Shown: positions 18,292 through 30,598, counted from the first letter of the stretch. The stretch: 36,688 bases of DNA from Symsagittifera roscoffensis (GCF_963678635.1 NC_087070.1:28033666-28070353), one strand, 5' to 3'. Numbers and translations: made by a program. Notes: generated by a model not told the origin, from the letters alone.

Positions 18292-18949
18292 CTTTAAAAT
18301 TGGCGCAGCACTTCTACAATCACATAAAGGTACGAATGAAATGAACCTAATATCAGCATATTCACGACTCTTTACCCAAGCAGAAATTAGACTCTCTAAC
18401 CTTATGAGAGAATGTACAGCCACAAAAAATATATATTAGCTGAATACGAATTCTGCTTGGATCAAAACACCCAACAGTTCTATTCACAGACCATAAACCA
18501 ATAAGTTTTCTATTTACACAAAAGTCAAATTCAAACCATAGAACTTTAAGATTTCAACTTATTCTGATGAAATTTCGAAAGCTACTTATAGTATGGACAG
18601 CAGGCAAAAACCTTGCTTTATATGACAAACTTTGTCGAAACACACCACATGATATGATAACATGAAAAGCAACTGTAGCAATACCACAAAACATAAAATT
18701 CTTTCTTGCAAAAGACGAGTCATCGCCATGATTAAAATGTAAATACGCAAAAAAACTGACTCTGATATTACGCAAACAAACGCCTTAGAACACATCCTAT
18801 TATATCTAGACTATCCAAATAACCATCATGAAGACATTTTATTAGAAAAGAAAAGATTTAAACCAATACCACACTCATCATGAAAAAAAAACAATACACA
18901 ACAAAAGGCATTTAAATAAAAATCACATCGAAACAACCTACTCCCACTA
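18154..18949 (+). pseudogene. RNase H and linker, unit 2
   Basis: It is the same as unit 1, including Asn for the first catalytic Asp (18281-18283), the frame shift after MRECTATK and the TGA where units 3 and 4 have CGA. The linker ends at CTCCCACTA and then joins integrase late sequence directly, without a poly-C run. Confidence 0.85.
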
Positions 18950-19916
18950 CGATGTTTTATAAATGGATATTTTAAAAAATACACAGAATGGTCAACAGAT
19001 GTTAAGTTTTTTCCACTAGCATATAATTCCCACATCACAACCACTCTTGGATTATCATCATATGAAAAGGTTTTTAACCAAAAACCACGTAAACCGAAAT
19101 TGTTCACAGAAGATTATTCAAAAAACGCAAAAAATTTTGTCAACCAAGCAAAGGTTCATTTTGTTATAATCTACCACTTCACACTCTTGATGAAGATAGT
19201 TTCCATCATCCCCAAATCCTAACATTAGCCTCTGGAACCCATACAAAATGTATTTTATACCGAGATAAAAACATAACGAAATTCATCAAAAAATCCCGAA
19301 AAAGTTTCAACGAGGACCAAATGTTCAATCTCAAAAAAATTCACATTTCACACCAGCATCGAACCTTAAAGTCAGAACATTGGTTTTAATCCCAAATTCT
19401 ATAATCCAAAAGAGAATATCAAAAAAAATACAGTCTATCCGATGAAAACTATTTCAGATTATTGAAAAACCCACAGATGTCACATATAAACTTAACGAAC
19501 ATAATAAAAAAGAAATAGTACAACATCGAAGCAATCCGTAAACTAACACAATTATACTCCTTTGAAGGACTACATATCATTGAAAACATAAGAGACAAAA
19601 ATATACAACAAAAAACGGCAAACTCCACTGAATTACCCCAATCACCAAATAGATCTCAACTGAATATATCAGGGAAACCACCACAAAAATAAATAGGTCA
19701 AAAACACAGACAAAACCGTAAGCTAGAAGAACAAACCCTTATGCCCGAAATCAAAGAAAAACCTCATTAATCACAATTATCTCGTCTTACAAATCAGCCA
19801 AGAAAAGATAAACAAACCTTTATTCCACAATCTGAGATGATAAAAAAATAAGAATTTCAAAACCTCCATGACTAATTAAAAACATTATTATATTTTTACT
19901 AAAACAAAAAAGAAAA
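18950..19916 (+). pseudogene. integrase C-terminal part and 3' coding tail, unit 2
   Basis: It starts inside the integrase C-terminal region (FKKYTEWSTDVKFFPLAYNS in broken frame). It continues through the conserved ATTTTGTCAACCA block, then the small C-terminal domain (FQIIEKPTDVTYKLNEHNKK) and an AT-rich tail ending in the purine tract before the LTR. The catalytic Glu is deleted. Confidence 0.75.
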
Positions 19917-20543
19917 TGTTAATTGTAACTATTCATTCTCCTCCTAAAAACTAGTTCAAAATCAACCAGTCAAAATCATTTGAGATCATCGTGTTTCTCT
20001 CTAAGCACCAACGCTTTTATTAGCCAAAATATCTCTAATTTGAACTAGATCTAAAACTCTAACTTGTAGACCTCCAGATTGAAAATAAGCACTACCCTTT
20101 TATTTGACATCTTAGAAAAAGTCATAGAAAAGGTTCAACCGTCTTCTATCAATCGGTACAAAATTCAACAACATTGTCTCAACTTATACCACATAATTCC
20201 TCCGAAATTAATTTAGCCTATAGATAAAATTGAACATGATCACTTAGCCTAAAGCTGTCCTACAATAAAAACAAGACTTAGAAAGTTACCCAGACTTTCT
20301 TTCACCAAAACTCCTCATACCCAACCCACTTGTCAAAATTAAATAAATAGTTCGACCACACTTGGCTTCCATTCCAAAAAATATATATTTCGATCAGGCA
20401 AATCACTTTCCGAATGCTTCTTCCAAAATCAGTGCAACAAATAAAAATATTCATTTCAACTTTTCTCTCAATATTTTTCAACAATTTTCAACTCTGTATT
20501 TTCCTCATAACCGACTTTTTAGAACTGACAGTCCCCTTTTTGA
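19917..20543 (+). repeat. LTR-like block a, with purine tract in front
   Basis: AAAAAAGAAAA precedes TGTTAATTGTAAC, the usual polypurine tract plus LTR 5' TG arrangement. The block recurs after every unit with a stretch TTTCTCTCTAAGCACCA, then TTCGACCACACTTGGCTTCC. It stops at CCCCTTTTTGAGTAA, where RNase H sequence of the next unit begins. The 3' end of a true LTR is not seen. Confidence 0.7.
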
Positions 20544-21451
20544 GTAAGACTTTTTGAGTAAAAACGTTCAAAAATGCTTTTTTTTTCTAAGACCATTGTA
20601 TAAAATTCGTCGACAAAAAATAATAACTTCGAATGGACATTAAAACATCAAAAAACTTTTGATAAAATAAAAACCATTCTAACAGACCAAATCTCAAACA
20701 CAATTCCAGATCCAGATCAACCAGTCTACGCTATGTGCGATGCGTCCAACTTCAAAATTGGCGCAGCACTTCTACAATCACATAAAGGTATAAATAAAAT
20801 GAACCTTATAGCAGCATATTCACGACACTTTACCCAAGCAGAACTTAGACTCTCTACCCTTATGAGAGAATGTAAAGCCACAAAATATATATTTTAGCAG
20901 AATACGAACTGCTAAACCTTGGATCACAACATCCAACAGTTCTATTCGAAGACCATAAAACAATAAGTTTTCAATTTACACAAAAGTCAAATCAAAACCA
21001 TAGATTTTATAGATTTCAACTTATTCTGTTGGAGTTTCCAAACCTACTCATTATTTGGACTTCAGTCAAAAACCTTGCTTTAAAGAATACACTTTGTCGA
21101 AACACACCACCTGAATTGATAACACGAAAAACAACTGTAGCAATAACACAAAACATAAAATTCTTCCTTGCAAAGGACGAATCATTGCCATGATTAGAAT
21201 GTAAATACGCAAAAAAACTGACCCTGATATTACGCAAAAAAAACGCCTTAGAACACATCCTATTATATATAGACTATCAAAATAATCATCATGAAGTCAT
21301 TTTATTAGAAAAGAAAACAATTATACCATTACCAGACTCATCATGAATAAAAAACAATACACAACAAAAGGCATTAAACAAAAACCACATCGAAACAACC
21401 TACTCCCACTAAAATAAAAAGAAAATTTAAAGCACGCCATTTATTTATCAG
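20544..21451 (+). pseudogene. RNase H and linker, unit 3
   Basis: The domain starts FEWTLKHQKTFDKIKTILTD. The CDAS motif is intact (Asp codon 20739-20741). The frame shift after MRECKATK is the same as in the other units. Codons at about 21120 read CGA where units 1 and 2 have TGA. TGA follows SLP, shared with all units. The linker ends at a poly-C tract. Confidence 0.82.
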
Positions 21452-21462
21452 CCCCCCCCCCC
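21452..21462 (+). repeat. poly-C tract C11 at a deletion scar
   Basis: Eleven C stand before ATGGACAGTTG, at the same scar as in unit 1. The sequence after it shares the unit 1 deletion (TTGAAACAAAACCTCCG). Confidence 0.9.
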
Positions 21463-22452
21463 ATGGACAGTTGAAACAAAACCTCCGTTGTATTATAAAT
21501 GGAGATTTTAAAAAATACGCAGAATGGTCAACAGACCTAAAGTTATTTCCACTAGCTTATAATTCCCAAATCACAACAACTCTTGGAGTATCACAATATG
21601 AAATGGTTTTTAACCAAAAACCACGTAAACCGAAATTGTTCACAGCAAGTTCTTCAAAAAACGCAAAAGATTTTTGTCAACCAAACAAAGATTCATTTTT
21701 TTATAGTCTATTACTTCACACTCATGATGAAAATAGCTTCCATCATCCCCAAATCCTAACATTAGCCTCTGGAACATATACAAATGGATTTTATACCGAG
21801 ATAAAAACATAACTATTTTTATCAAAAAATCCCTAAAAAATTTCAACAAAGACAAATTGTTCAATCTCAAAAAAATTCACATTATACACCTGCTTCAAAC
21901 CTATAATTAGGAACATTGATATTAATCCCAATTTCTATAATCCAAAAAGGGACATCAAAACAATTACAATCTATTCAATAAAGACCATTTCACATAATTG
22001 AAAAACCCACAGATATCCCATATAAACCTACCGAACAAAATAAAAAATAAAAAATACAACATAGAAAAAATCCGTGAGCTAACACAATTATACTCCTTTG
22101 AAGGACTACATATCCTTGAAAACATAAGAGACAAAAATCTGCAACAAAAAAAGCACAGTCCACTGAATTACCCCAATCACCAAATAAATCTCCACGAATA
22201 TATCAGAAAACCACCACAAAAACAAATAGATCAAAAACACAGACAAAACCGTAAGCTAGAATAACAAACAATTATGCCCGAAATCAAAGAAAAATCAGAA
22301 CAATCACAATTATCTTGTCCTAAAGGTCAACCAAAAAAAGATAAACAAACCTTTATTCCACAATCTGATATGATTAAAAAAATAAAAATTTCAAAAACCT
22401 CCATGACTAATTAAAAACATTTTTATTTTTTTAGTAAAAATAAAAAAGAAAA
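21463..22452 (+). pseudogene. integrase C-terminal part and tail, unit 3
   Basis: This is the longest open integrase piece (21471-21812), with EWSTDLKLFPLAYNSQITTT, YEMVFNQKPRKPKLF and HPQILTLASGTYT. The GLVEGMN block with the catalytic Glu is deleted. The tail includes IRELTQLYSFEGLHILENIR and then a purine tract. The integrase core (both Asp) is absent. Confidence 0.8.
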
Positions 22453-22836
22453 TGTGAATTATAAGTATTCATTCTCCTCCTAAAAATTAATTCAAAACCA
22501 ACCAATCAAAATCATTTGTGATCATCGTGTTTCTCTCTAAGCACCAACGCTTTTATTAGCCAATATATCTCTAATTTGAACTAGATCTGAAACTCTAATT
22601 TGTAGACCTCCAGATTGAAAATAAGCACTACCCTTTTATTTGACATCTTAGAAAAAGTCATAAAAAAGATGCAACTCTCTTCTATCAATCAGTACAAAAA
22701 TCAACAACATGTCTCAACTTATACCCCATAATTCCTCCAGAGTTACAAAATTAATTTAGCCTATAGATAATATTGAACATGATCACTTAGACTAAAGCTG
22801 TCCTAAAAAAAAACAAGACTAAAAAGTTACCCAGAC
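22453..22836 (+). repeat. LTR-like block b (short)
   Basis: It starts TGTGAATTATAAG after AAAAAAGAAAA and follows block a up to GTTACCCAGACA. There it switches to the RNase H landmark, about 200 bp earlier than in blocks a, c and d. Four bases (CAGA) are shared by both sides of this junction. Confidence 0.7.
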
Positions 22837-23580
22837 ATCAACCAGTCTACGCTATGGGCGATGCGTCCAACTTCAAAAATTGGCGCAGCACTTCTACAAT
22901 CACATAAAGGTACAAATAAAATGAATCTCATAGCAGCATATTCACGACACTTTACCCAAGCAGAACTTAGACCCTCTACCCTTATGAGAGAATGTAAAGC
23001 CACAAAATGTATAATTTAGCAGAATACGAGTTGCTAAACCTTGGATCACAACATCCAATAGTTCTATTCACAGACCATAAAACAATAAGTTTTCTATTTA
23101 CACAAAAGTCAAATCAAAACCATAGAGTTTATAGATTTCAACTTATTCTGTTGGAGTTTCCAAACCTACTCATAATTTGAACTGCAGTCAAAAACCTTGC
23201 TTTAAAGAACACACTTTGTCAAAACACACCACCTGAATTGACAACACGAAAAAAAACTGTAGCAATAACACAAAACATAAAATTCTTCCTTGCAAAGGAC
23301 GAATCATCGCCATGATTAGAATGTAAATACGCAAAAAAACTGACCATGATATTACGCAAAAAAAACGCCTTAGAACACATTCTATTATATATAGACTATC
23401 AAAATAATCATCATGAAGTCATTTTATTAGAAAAGAAAATATTTAAACCAATACCAGACTCATCATGAATAAAAAACAATACACAACAAAAGGCATTTAA
23501 ACAAAAACCACATCGAAACAACCTACTCCCACTAAAATAAAAAAGAAAATTTAAATCACGCCATTAGTTTACCAGCCCCA
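22837..23580 (+). pseudogene. RNase H and linker, unit 4 (5' truncated)
   Basis: The domain begins at the CDAS region (Asp codon 22860-22862 intact, the preceding Cys is Gly) and lacks the first 60 or so residues. The shared frame shift after ECKATK is present. The linker ends in GCCCCA before a poly-C tract. Confidence 0.8.
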
Positions 23581-23590
23581 CCCCCCCCCC
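23581..23590 (+). repeat. poly-C tract C10 at a deletion scar
   Basis: Ten C follow CCCCA and stand before ATGGACACC. It is the third occurrence of a C run at this scar. Confidence 0.9.
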
Positions 23591-24609
23591 ATGGACACCT
23601 GGACTTGTCGAAGGCATGAACCGTTCGTTACAAGAATACCTCCGTTGAATTATAAACGGAGATTTTAAAAAATACACAGAATGGTCAACAGACGTAAAGT
23701 TATTTCCACTAGCATATAAATCCCAAATCACAACAACTCTTGGATCATCACCATATGAAATGGTTTTTAACCAAAAACCAAGTAAACCGAAATTGTTCAC
23801 AGCAAATTCTTCAAAAAACGCAGAAGGTTTTTGTCAACCAAACAAAGATTCATTTTATTATAGCCTACCACTTCATACTCATGATGAAGAAAGTTTCCAT
23901 CACCCCAAATCCTAACATTAGCCTCTGGAACGCATACAAAATGGATTTTATACCGAGATAAAATAATAACTAAATTTATCAAAAAATCCATAAAAAACTT
24001 CAATCAAGACAAAATGCTCAATCTCAAAAAAATTCACATTTTACACCGGCATCAAACCTATAGTTAGGAACATTGATATTAATCCTAAAATCTATAATCC
24101 AAAAAGGAACATCAAAAAAATTACAATCGGTTCAAAAAGACATTTTCATTTATTAAAAAACCCACAGATGTCCCATATAAACCTACCGAACATAATAAAC
24201 AATAAAAAATACAACATAGAAAAAACCGTGAGCTAACACAATTATACACCTTTGGAGGACTACATATCATTGAAAACACTAGAGACAAAAAATTACAACA
24301 AAAAACAATAAACTCCACTTATTTACCCCAATCACCAAAAAAACCTCCACAGAAAATAAATCAGAGAAACAACAAAAACAAATAGACTGAAAACACAGAG
24401 AGATCCGTAAGCTAGAAGCACAAATCATTATACCCGAAATCAACGAAAAATCACAACAATCAAAATCATCTCGTCTTAGAACTCAACCAAGAAAAGATAA
24501 TTAAACCTTTTTTCAACAATCTAAGATTTTTAAAAAAAATGAGAATTTCAAAAAAATCTCTATGACTAAAAAAAACTTTTTTACGTTTTTAGTAAAGCAA
24601 TAAAGAAAA
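23591..24609 (+). pseudogene. integrase C-terminal part and tail, unit 4
   Basis: GLVEGMNRSLQEYLR is present, so the catalytic Glu is kept, but both Asp are deleted. The text runs through KLFPLAYKSQITTTLGSS, YEMVFNQKPSKPKLF, FHHPKS and the tail to a purine tract (AATAAAGAAAA). Confidence 0.8.
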
Positions 24610-25114
24610 TGTTAATTATAACAATTTATTCTCCTTCTGAAAACTAGTTCAAAACCAACCAATCAAAATCATTTGAGATCAACGTGTTTCTCTCTAAACA
24701 CCACCTCTTTTAATAGCCAATATATCTCTAATTTGAACCATATAAGAATTGCGACCCTCTTCTGTCAATCACTAGAAAAATCAACAATAATGTCTCAATT
24801 TACACCCCATATTTTCTCCATAGATAAAAATTAATTTAGCCTAAAGATAAAATTCAACATGATCACTTAGCCTAAAGTGTTCTACCTCATACCCAACTCA
24901 CTTGTCAAAATTCAATAAACAATTCGACCACACTTGGCTTCCATTCCGAAAACAAATTTTATTTCGATAAGGCAAATCAATTTCCGATAGCTTCTTTCAA
25001 TCTCAGTGCAACAAATAAAACTATTCAATTCAACGTTTCTCTCAATTATTCATCACTTTTTCAACTATGTATTTTCTTCATAACCGACTTTTTAGAACTA
25101 ACAGTCCTCTTTTT
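24610..25114 (+). repeat. LTR-like block c
   Basis: It starts TGTTAATTATAAC and has the TTTCTCTCTAAACACCA and TTCGACCACACTTGGCTTCC landmarks. It ends at CCTCTTTTTGAGTAA where RNase H sequence starts. A deletion relative to block a lies near 24740. Confidence 0.7.
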
Positions 25115-25914
25115 GAGTAAATACGTTTAAAAATGCTACTTTTTCTAACAACATTTAATAATATTCGTCGACAAAAAAAAACTTTGAATGGGCATTAGAA
25201 CATTAAAAACATTCTGATGAAATAAAAACCATTGTAACAGATCGAATCTCAAACACAATTCCAGTTCCAGATCAACCAGTCTACGCTATGTGCGATGCCT
25301 CCAACTTTGGAAATGGCGCAGCTCTTCTATAATCACATAAAGGAACCTTATATCAGCATATTCACGACACTTTACCCAAGCAGAACTTAGACTTTCTACC
25401 CTTATGAGAAGATGTATAGCCACAAAATATATATTTTAGCAGAATACGAGCTCCTAATCCTTGGATCACAACATTCAACAGTTCTATTCACAGACCATAA
25501 ACCAATAAGTTTTCTATTTACACAAAAGTCAAATCCAAACCATAGAGTTTTAAGATTTCAACTTATTCTGATGAAGTTTCAAAACCTACTTATAGTTTGG
25601 ATAGCAGGCAAAACCATTGCTTTACATGACACATTTTGTCGAAATACACCACCTGAAATGATAACACAAAAACTAACTGTAGCAATACCACAAAATATAA
25701 AATTCTTCCTTGTAAAAGACGCAACATCGCCATGACTGGAATGTAAATACACAAAAAGAACTGACCCTGATATTACGCAAGCAAACGCTTTAGAACACTT
25801 CCTATTATATCTAGACTATCAAAATAACCTTCATAAAGTCGTTTTATCAGAAAAAAAATTTGAACCAATACTATACTGATGATGGATAAAAAACAGAACA
25901 TGGATAAAAAACAA
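25115..25914 (+). pseudogene. RNase H and linker, unit 5
   Basis: CDAS is intact (Asp codon 25294-25296). A 107-codon open frame (25412-25735) holds ILAEYELLILGSQHSTVLFT, DHKPISFLF and RFQLILMKF, so the second half of the domain is well kept after the shared frame shift. TGA follows TSP. The linker ends WIKNRT and then jumps into the integrase core. Confidence 0.83.
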
Positions 25915-27017
25915 TAGAGCCAAGTTCGGATTACCAGCAATTCTTTTCGCAGACAACGGAACACAAGTTATTACAAAAACTCAAATAAACAATAAAATCA
26001 AAACACTATGTCACCTCTAAATTAAAAAACGTATGCCACGAATATCACACGCCCCATGGACAATTGGACTTGTCGAAGGCATGAACCGTTCATCAGAAGA
26101 ATACCTCCGATGTAGTATAAACGGAGATTTTAGTAAATACACAGAATGGTCAACAGATTTAAAGTTTTTTCCACTAACATATAGTTCCCAAATCGCAACA
26201 ACACTTGGAATATCACCAAATGAAATCGTTTTTAACCAAAAACGACGTAAACCGAAATTGTTCACAGCAAATTTTTCGAAAAACGCAAAAGGTTTTTGTC
26301 AACCAAACAAAGATTCATTTTATTATAATCTACCACTTCACACCCATGATGAAGATAGTTTCCATCACCGCAAATCCTAACATTAGCCTCTATAAAACTT
26401 CTCTATAAACCTTCAAAAAGACAAAATGTTCAGCTCAAAAAAATTCACATTTTACACCGGCATCAACCTATAATTAGGAAAATTGATTTTAATCCCAAAT
26501 TCTATAATCCAAAGAAGAACATCAAAAAAATTACAGTCGGTTCAATACAGACCTTTTCATTTTATTGAAAAACCCACAGATGTCCCATATAGACCTACCA
26601 AAAATAATAAACAAAAAAATACAACATAGAAAAAATCCGTGAGCTAACACAATTATACTCCTTTGGAGGGCTACATATCGTTGAAAACACCAGAGACAAA
26701 AATTTACAACAAAAAACAGCAAAATACACTTATTTAAACCCAAATCAACAAATAGACCTCCACAGAATAAATCGAAGAAACAACAAAAACAAATATACTG
26801 AAAACAAAGAGAGATCCGTAAGCTAGAAGAACAAATCCTTATACCCGAAATCAACGAAAAATCACAACAATCACAATCATCTCGTCTTAGAAATCAACCA
26901 AGAAAAGATAATTAAACCTTTTTTTCAACAAAATAAGATATCAAAAAAATGAGAATTTCAAAAATCTCCATGACTAAAAAAAACTTTTTTAAATTTTTAG
27001 TAAAGCAATAAAGAAAA
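25915..27017 (+). pseudogene. integrase core end, C-terminal part and tail, unit 5
   Basis: It includes KFGLPAILFADNGTQ with the second catalytic Asp (25952-25954) and GLVEGMN with the Glu (26075-26077). They are 40 residues apart, with one TAA between. The frame 26033-26380 is open through the catalytic Glu and KFFPLTYSSQIATTLGIS. The first Asp and the zinc domain are deleted. The tail ends in a purine tract. Confidence 0.82.
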
Positions 27018-27534
27018 TGTTATTTATAACTATTCATTCTCCTTCTGAAAACTAGTTCAAAACCAACCAATCAAAATCATTTGAGATCAACGTGTTTCTC
27101 TCTAAACACCACCTCATTTATTAGCCAATATATCTCTAATTTGAATCATTTAATCATTGCGACCCTCTTCTGTCAATCACTACAAAAATCAACAATGATG
27201 TCTCAAATTATACCCCATACTTCCTCCAGAGATAAAAATTATTTCAGCCTAAAGATAAAATTCATTATGATCACTTAGCCTAAAGTCGTCCTACCTCATA
27301 CCCAACTCATTTGTTAAAATTCAATAAACAATTCGACCACACTTGGCTTCCATTCCGAAAACAAATTTTATTTCGATAAGGCAAATCAATATCCGATAGC
27401 TTCTTTCAATCTCAGTGCAACAAATAAAACTATTCATTTCAACGTTTCTCCCAATTTTTCATCACTTTTTCAACTCTGTATTTTCCTCATGACCGACATT
27501 TTAGAACTAACAGTCCTCTTTTTGAGAAAATTTT
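27018..27534 (+). repeat. LTR-like block d
   Basis: It starts TGTTATTTATAAC after AATAAAGAAAA, has the same landmarks as block c, and ends at CCTCTTTTTGAGAAA before the RNase H start. Confidence 0.7.
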
Positions 27535-28339
27535 TTTTGAGTAAAAAAGTTAAAAAATGCTAATATTTCTAAGACCATTTTATAATATTCGTCGACAAGA
27601 AAAAACTTTGAATGGGCATCAGAACAATAAAAACGTTTTGATAAAATAAAAACCATTCTAACAGACCAAATCTAAAACACAATTCCACATCAGCCAGTCT
27701 ACGCTATGTGCGGTGCCTCCAACTTTGGAAATGGCGCAGCTCTTCTATAATCACATAATGGTACAAATAAAATGAACCTTATATCAGCATATTCACGACA
27801 CTTTACTCAAGCAGAACTTAGACTCTCTACCCTTTTGAGAAGATGTATAGCCACAAAAAATATATTTTAGCAGAATACGAGCTCTTAACCCTTGGATCAC
27901 AACATTCAACAGTTCTATTGACAGACCATAAACCAATAAGTTTTCTATTTAAACAAAAGTCAAATTCAAACCATAGAGTTTTAAGATTTCAACTTATTCT
28001 GATGAAGTTTCAAAACCTACTCATAGTTTGGATAGCAGGCAAAACTATTGCTTTACATGACACACTTTGTCGAAATACACCACCTGAATTGATAACACAA
28101 AAACTAACTGTAGCAATACCACAAAACATTAAATTCTTCCTTGCAAAAAACGAAACATCGTCATGATTGGAATGTAAATACACAAAAACACTGACTCTGG
28201 TATTACGCAAGCAAACGCTTTAGAACACTTTTTGTTATATATAGACTATCAAAATAACCTTCATGAAGTCGTTTTATCAGAAAAAAAATTTGAACCAATA
28301 CTATACTGATGATGGATAAAAAACAAAACATGGATTAAA
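27535..28339 (+). pseudogene. RNase H and linker, unit 6
   Basis: The first catalytic Asp is Gly (codon 27712-27714, GGT). The open frame 27843-28166 carries ILAEYELLTLGSQHSTVLLT and DHKPISFLF. The frame shift before it is the shared one. TGA follows TSS. It is the closest relative of unit 5. Confidence 0.82.
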
Positions 28340-29380
28340 AAAAACTGAGCAAAGTTCGGATTACCAGCAACCCTTTTCACAGACAACGGAGCACAATTTA
28401 TTACAAAAAATCAAATAAACTATAAAATCAAAACACTATGTCACCTCTAAATTATAAAACTTATGCCACAAACATCACACGCCCCATGGACAATTGCACT
28501 TGTCGAAGGCATGAACCGTTCATTAGAAGAATACCTCCGATGAAGTATAAACGGAGATTTTAAAAATACACAGAATGGTCAACAGACTTAAAGTTTTTTC
28601 CACTAACAATTAGTTCCCAAATCGCAACAACACTTGGAATACCAAAAACCACGTAAACCGAAATTGTTTACAGCAAATTCTTCGAAAAGCGCAAAAGGTT
28701 TTTGTCAACCAAACAAAGATTCATTTTATTACAATCTACCACTTCATACTCATGATGAAGATCGTTTCCATCATCCCCAATTCCTAACATTAGCCTCTGG
28801 AACCCATACAAAATGGATTTTATACCGAGATAAAAACATAACGAAATTTATCAAAAAATCCCTAAAAATTTTCAACAAATACAAAATGTTTAATCTCAAT
28901 AAAATTCACATTTTACACCAGCATCAAACAAACAAGTAGAAACATTGTTTCAATCCCAAATTATATCATCAAAAAAAAATCTCAAAAACATTACAATCTA
29001 TTTGAAAAAGACCATTTCATATTATTGAAAAACCCACAGATGTCACATATAAATTTACGAAAAAAAACAAAAAAAAAGCAAACTTCACTCATTTACCCCA
29101 ATCACCAAATAGATCTCCACAGATTATATCAGAAAAACCACAAAAACAAATAGGTCGAAAACTCAGACAACTCCGTAAGCTGAAGAACAAATCCAAATCC
29201 TTATACCCGAAATCAAAAAAAAATTCACAACAATCACAATAATCTCGCCTCAGAAATTAATCAAGAAAAGATAATGAAATCTTTATTCAACAATCTAAGA
29301 TAATTTAAAAATTAGAATTTCAAAAACCTCTATGAGTAATTCAAAACATTATTATATTTTTAGTAAAACAAAAAAGAAAA
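28340..29380 (+). pseudogene. integrase core end, C-terminal part and tail, unit 6
   Basis: FGLPATLFTDNGAQF (Asp 28382-28384) and ALVEGMNRSLEEYLR (Glu 28505-28507) are 40 residues apart with one TAA between, as in unit 5. A deletion near 28640 fuses TTLGIP to KPRKPKLF. The frame 28634-28939 is open. The tail ends in AAAAAAGAAAA. Confidence 0.82.
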
Positions 29381-29607
29381 TGTGAATTATAGTTTTTCAT
29401 TCTTCTCCTGAAAGCTAGTTCAAAATCAATCAATCAAAATCATTTGAGATCAACTTGTTTCTCTCTAAACACCACCGCTTTTATTATCCAATATATCTCT
29501 AAGTTGAATCATATAAGAATTGCAACCCTCTTCTATCAATAATTACAAAAATCAACAATAAAGTCTCAATTTATACCCCATAATTCTCAGAAGATAAAAT
29601 TTAATTT
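29381..29607 (+). repeat. LTR-like block e (short)
   Basis: It starts TGTGAATTATAG and follows the other blocks to AAATTTAATTTAC, then switches to integrase (CCCATGGACAATTGG), so it lacks the second half of the LTR and all RNase H. Confidence 0.7.
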
Positions 29608-30598
29608 ACCCCATGGACAATTGGACTTGTCGAAGGCATGAACAGTTCATTACAAGAATACCTTCGATTTATTATAAACGGAGATTTTAAAAAAAACACA
29701 GAATGGTCAACAGACGTAAAGTTGTTTCCACTAGCATATAATTCCAAATCACAACAACTCTTGGACTATCACCATATGAAAAGGCTTTTAACCAAAAACC
29801 ACGTTATGCGAAATTGTTCACAGCAAATTTTTCAAAAAATGCAAAAGGTTTTTTCAACCAGACAAAGATTCATTTTGTTATAATCTACCACTTCACACTC
29901 ATGATGAATATCATTTACATCATCCCTAAATCCTAACAGTAACCCCTGGAACACATACAGAATGGATACTATACCGAGATAAATTTTAGCAAAAATTCCC
30001 TAAAAAATGTCGAGAAAGACAAAATGTTCAATCTCAAAAAAATTCACATTTTTTACCAGCATCAAACCTAAAAGTAGAAACAATGGTTTTAGTCCCAAAT
30101 TTTATAATCCAAAAAAAATCTCGGAAAAATTACAGTCCATCTGATAAAGACCATTTCATATCATTGAAAAACCCACAAATGTTACATATAAATTTACCGA
30201 CCAAAATATAAAAGAAAAAATACAACATAGAAACAATCCATGAAATAACACAATTATACTCATTTTGAAGGACTACATAACAATGAAAACACTAGAGAAA
30301 AAAACATACAACAAAAAACAGCAAACTTCACTTATTTACCCCAATCACCAAATAGATCTCCACAGAATATATCAGAGAAACCATAAAAACAAATAGGTCG
30401 AAAACACAGACAAAACCATAAGCTGAAGAAAAAATCCGAGTCCTTATACCCGAAATCAAAGAAAAGTCACAACAATCACAATCATCTCGTCTTAGAAATT
30501 AACCAAGAAGAGATAATGAAACCTTTATTCAACAATTTCAACAACCTCCATGACTAAAAAAAAACTTTTTTAATTTTTTAGTAAAGCAATAAAGAAAA
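29608..30598 (+). pseudogene. integrase C-terminal part and tail, unit 7
   Basis: It begins PWTIGLVEGMNSSLQEYLR with the catalytic Glu, followed by TEWSTDVKLFPLAYNS and a frame change. No RNase H precedes it. The tail reaches the purine tract AATAAAGAAAA. Confidence 0.8.

Larger units (their letters stand above)
14265..18949 (+). repeat. 2.0-kb tandem duplication, period 2724 bp
   Basis: 14265-16226 and 16989-18949 align base for base at a 2724-bp offset with only scattered differences, covering RT, the inverted duplication, RNase H and the following linker. Shared lesions (for example the stop in the YxDD box) show that the copy was made after RT was already dead. Confidence 0.92.

Noticed and set aside
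11689-20543. A complete autonomous gypsy element
   Set aside because: The RT is broken by an inversion, integrase pieces are out of order, stops occur in gag and protease, and no 5' LTR was found.
15900-28170. UGA read as Trp throughout the gypsy array
   Set aside because: Units 3 and 4 have CGA at a position where units 1 and 2 have TGA (about 15940 and 18662), so there TGA comes from an Arg codon. TAA stops also occur within the domains.
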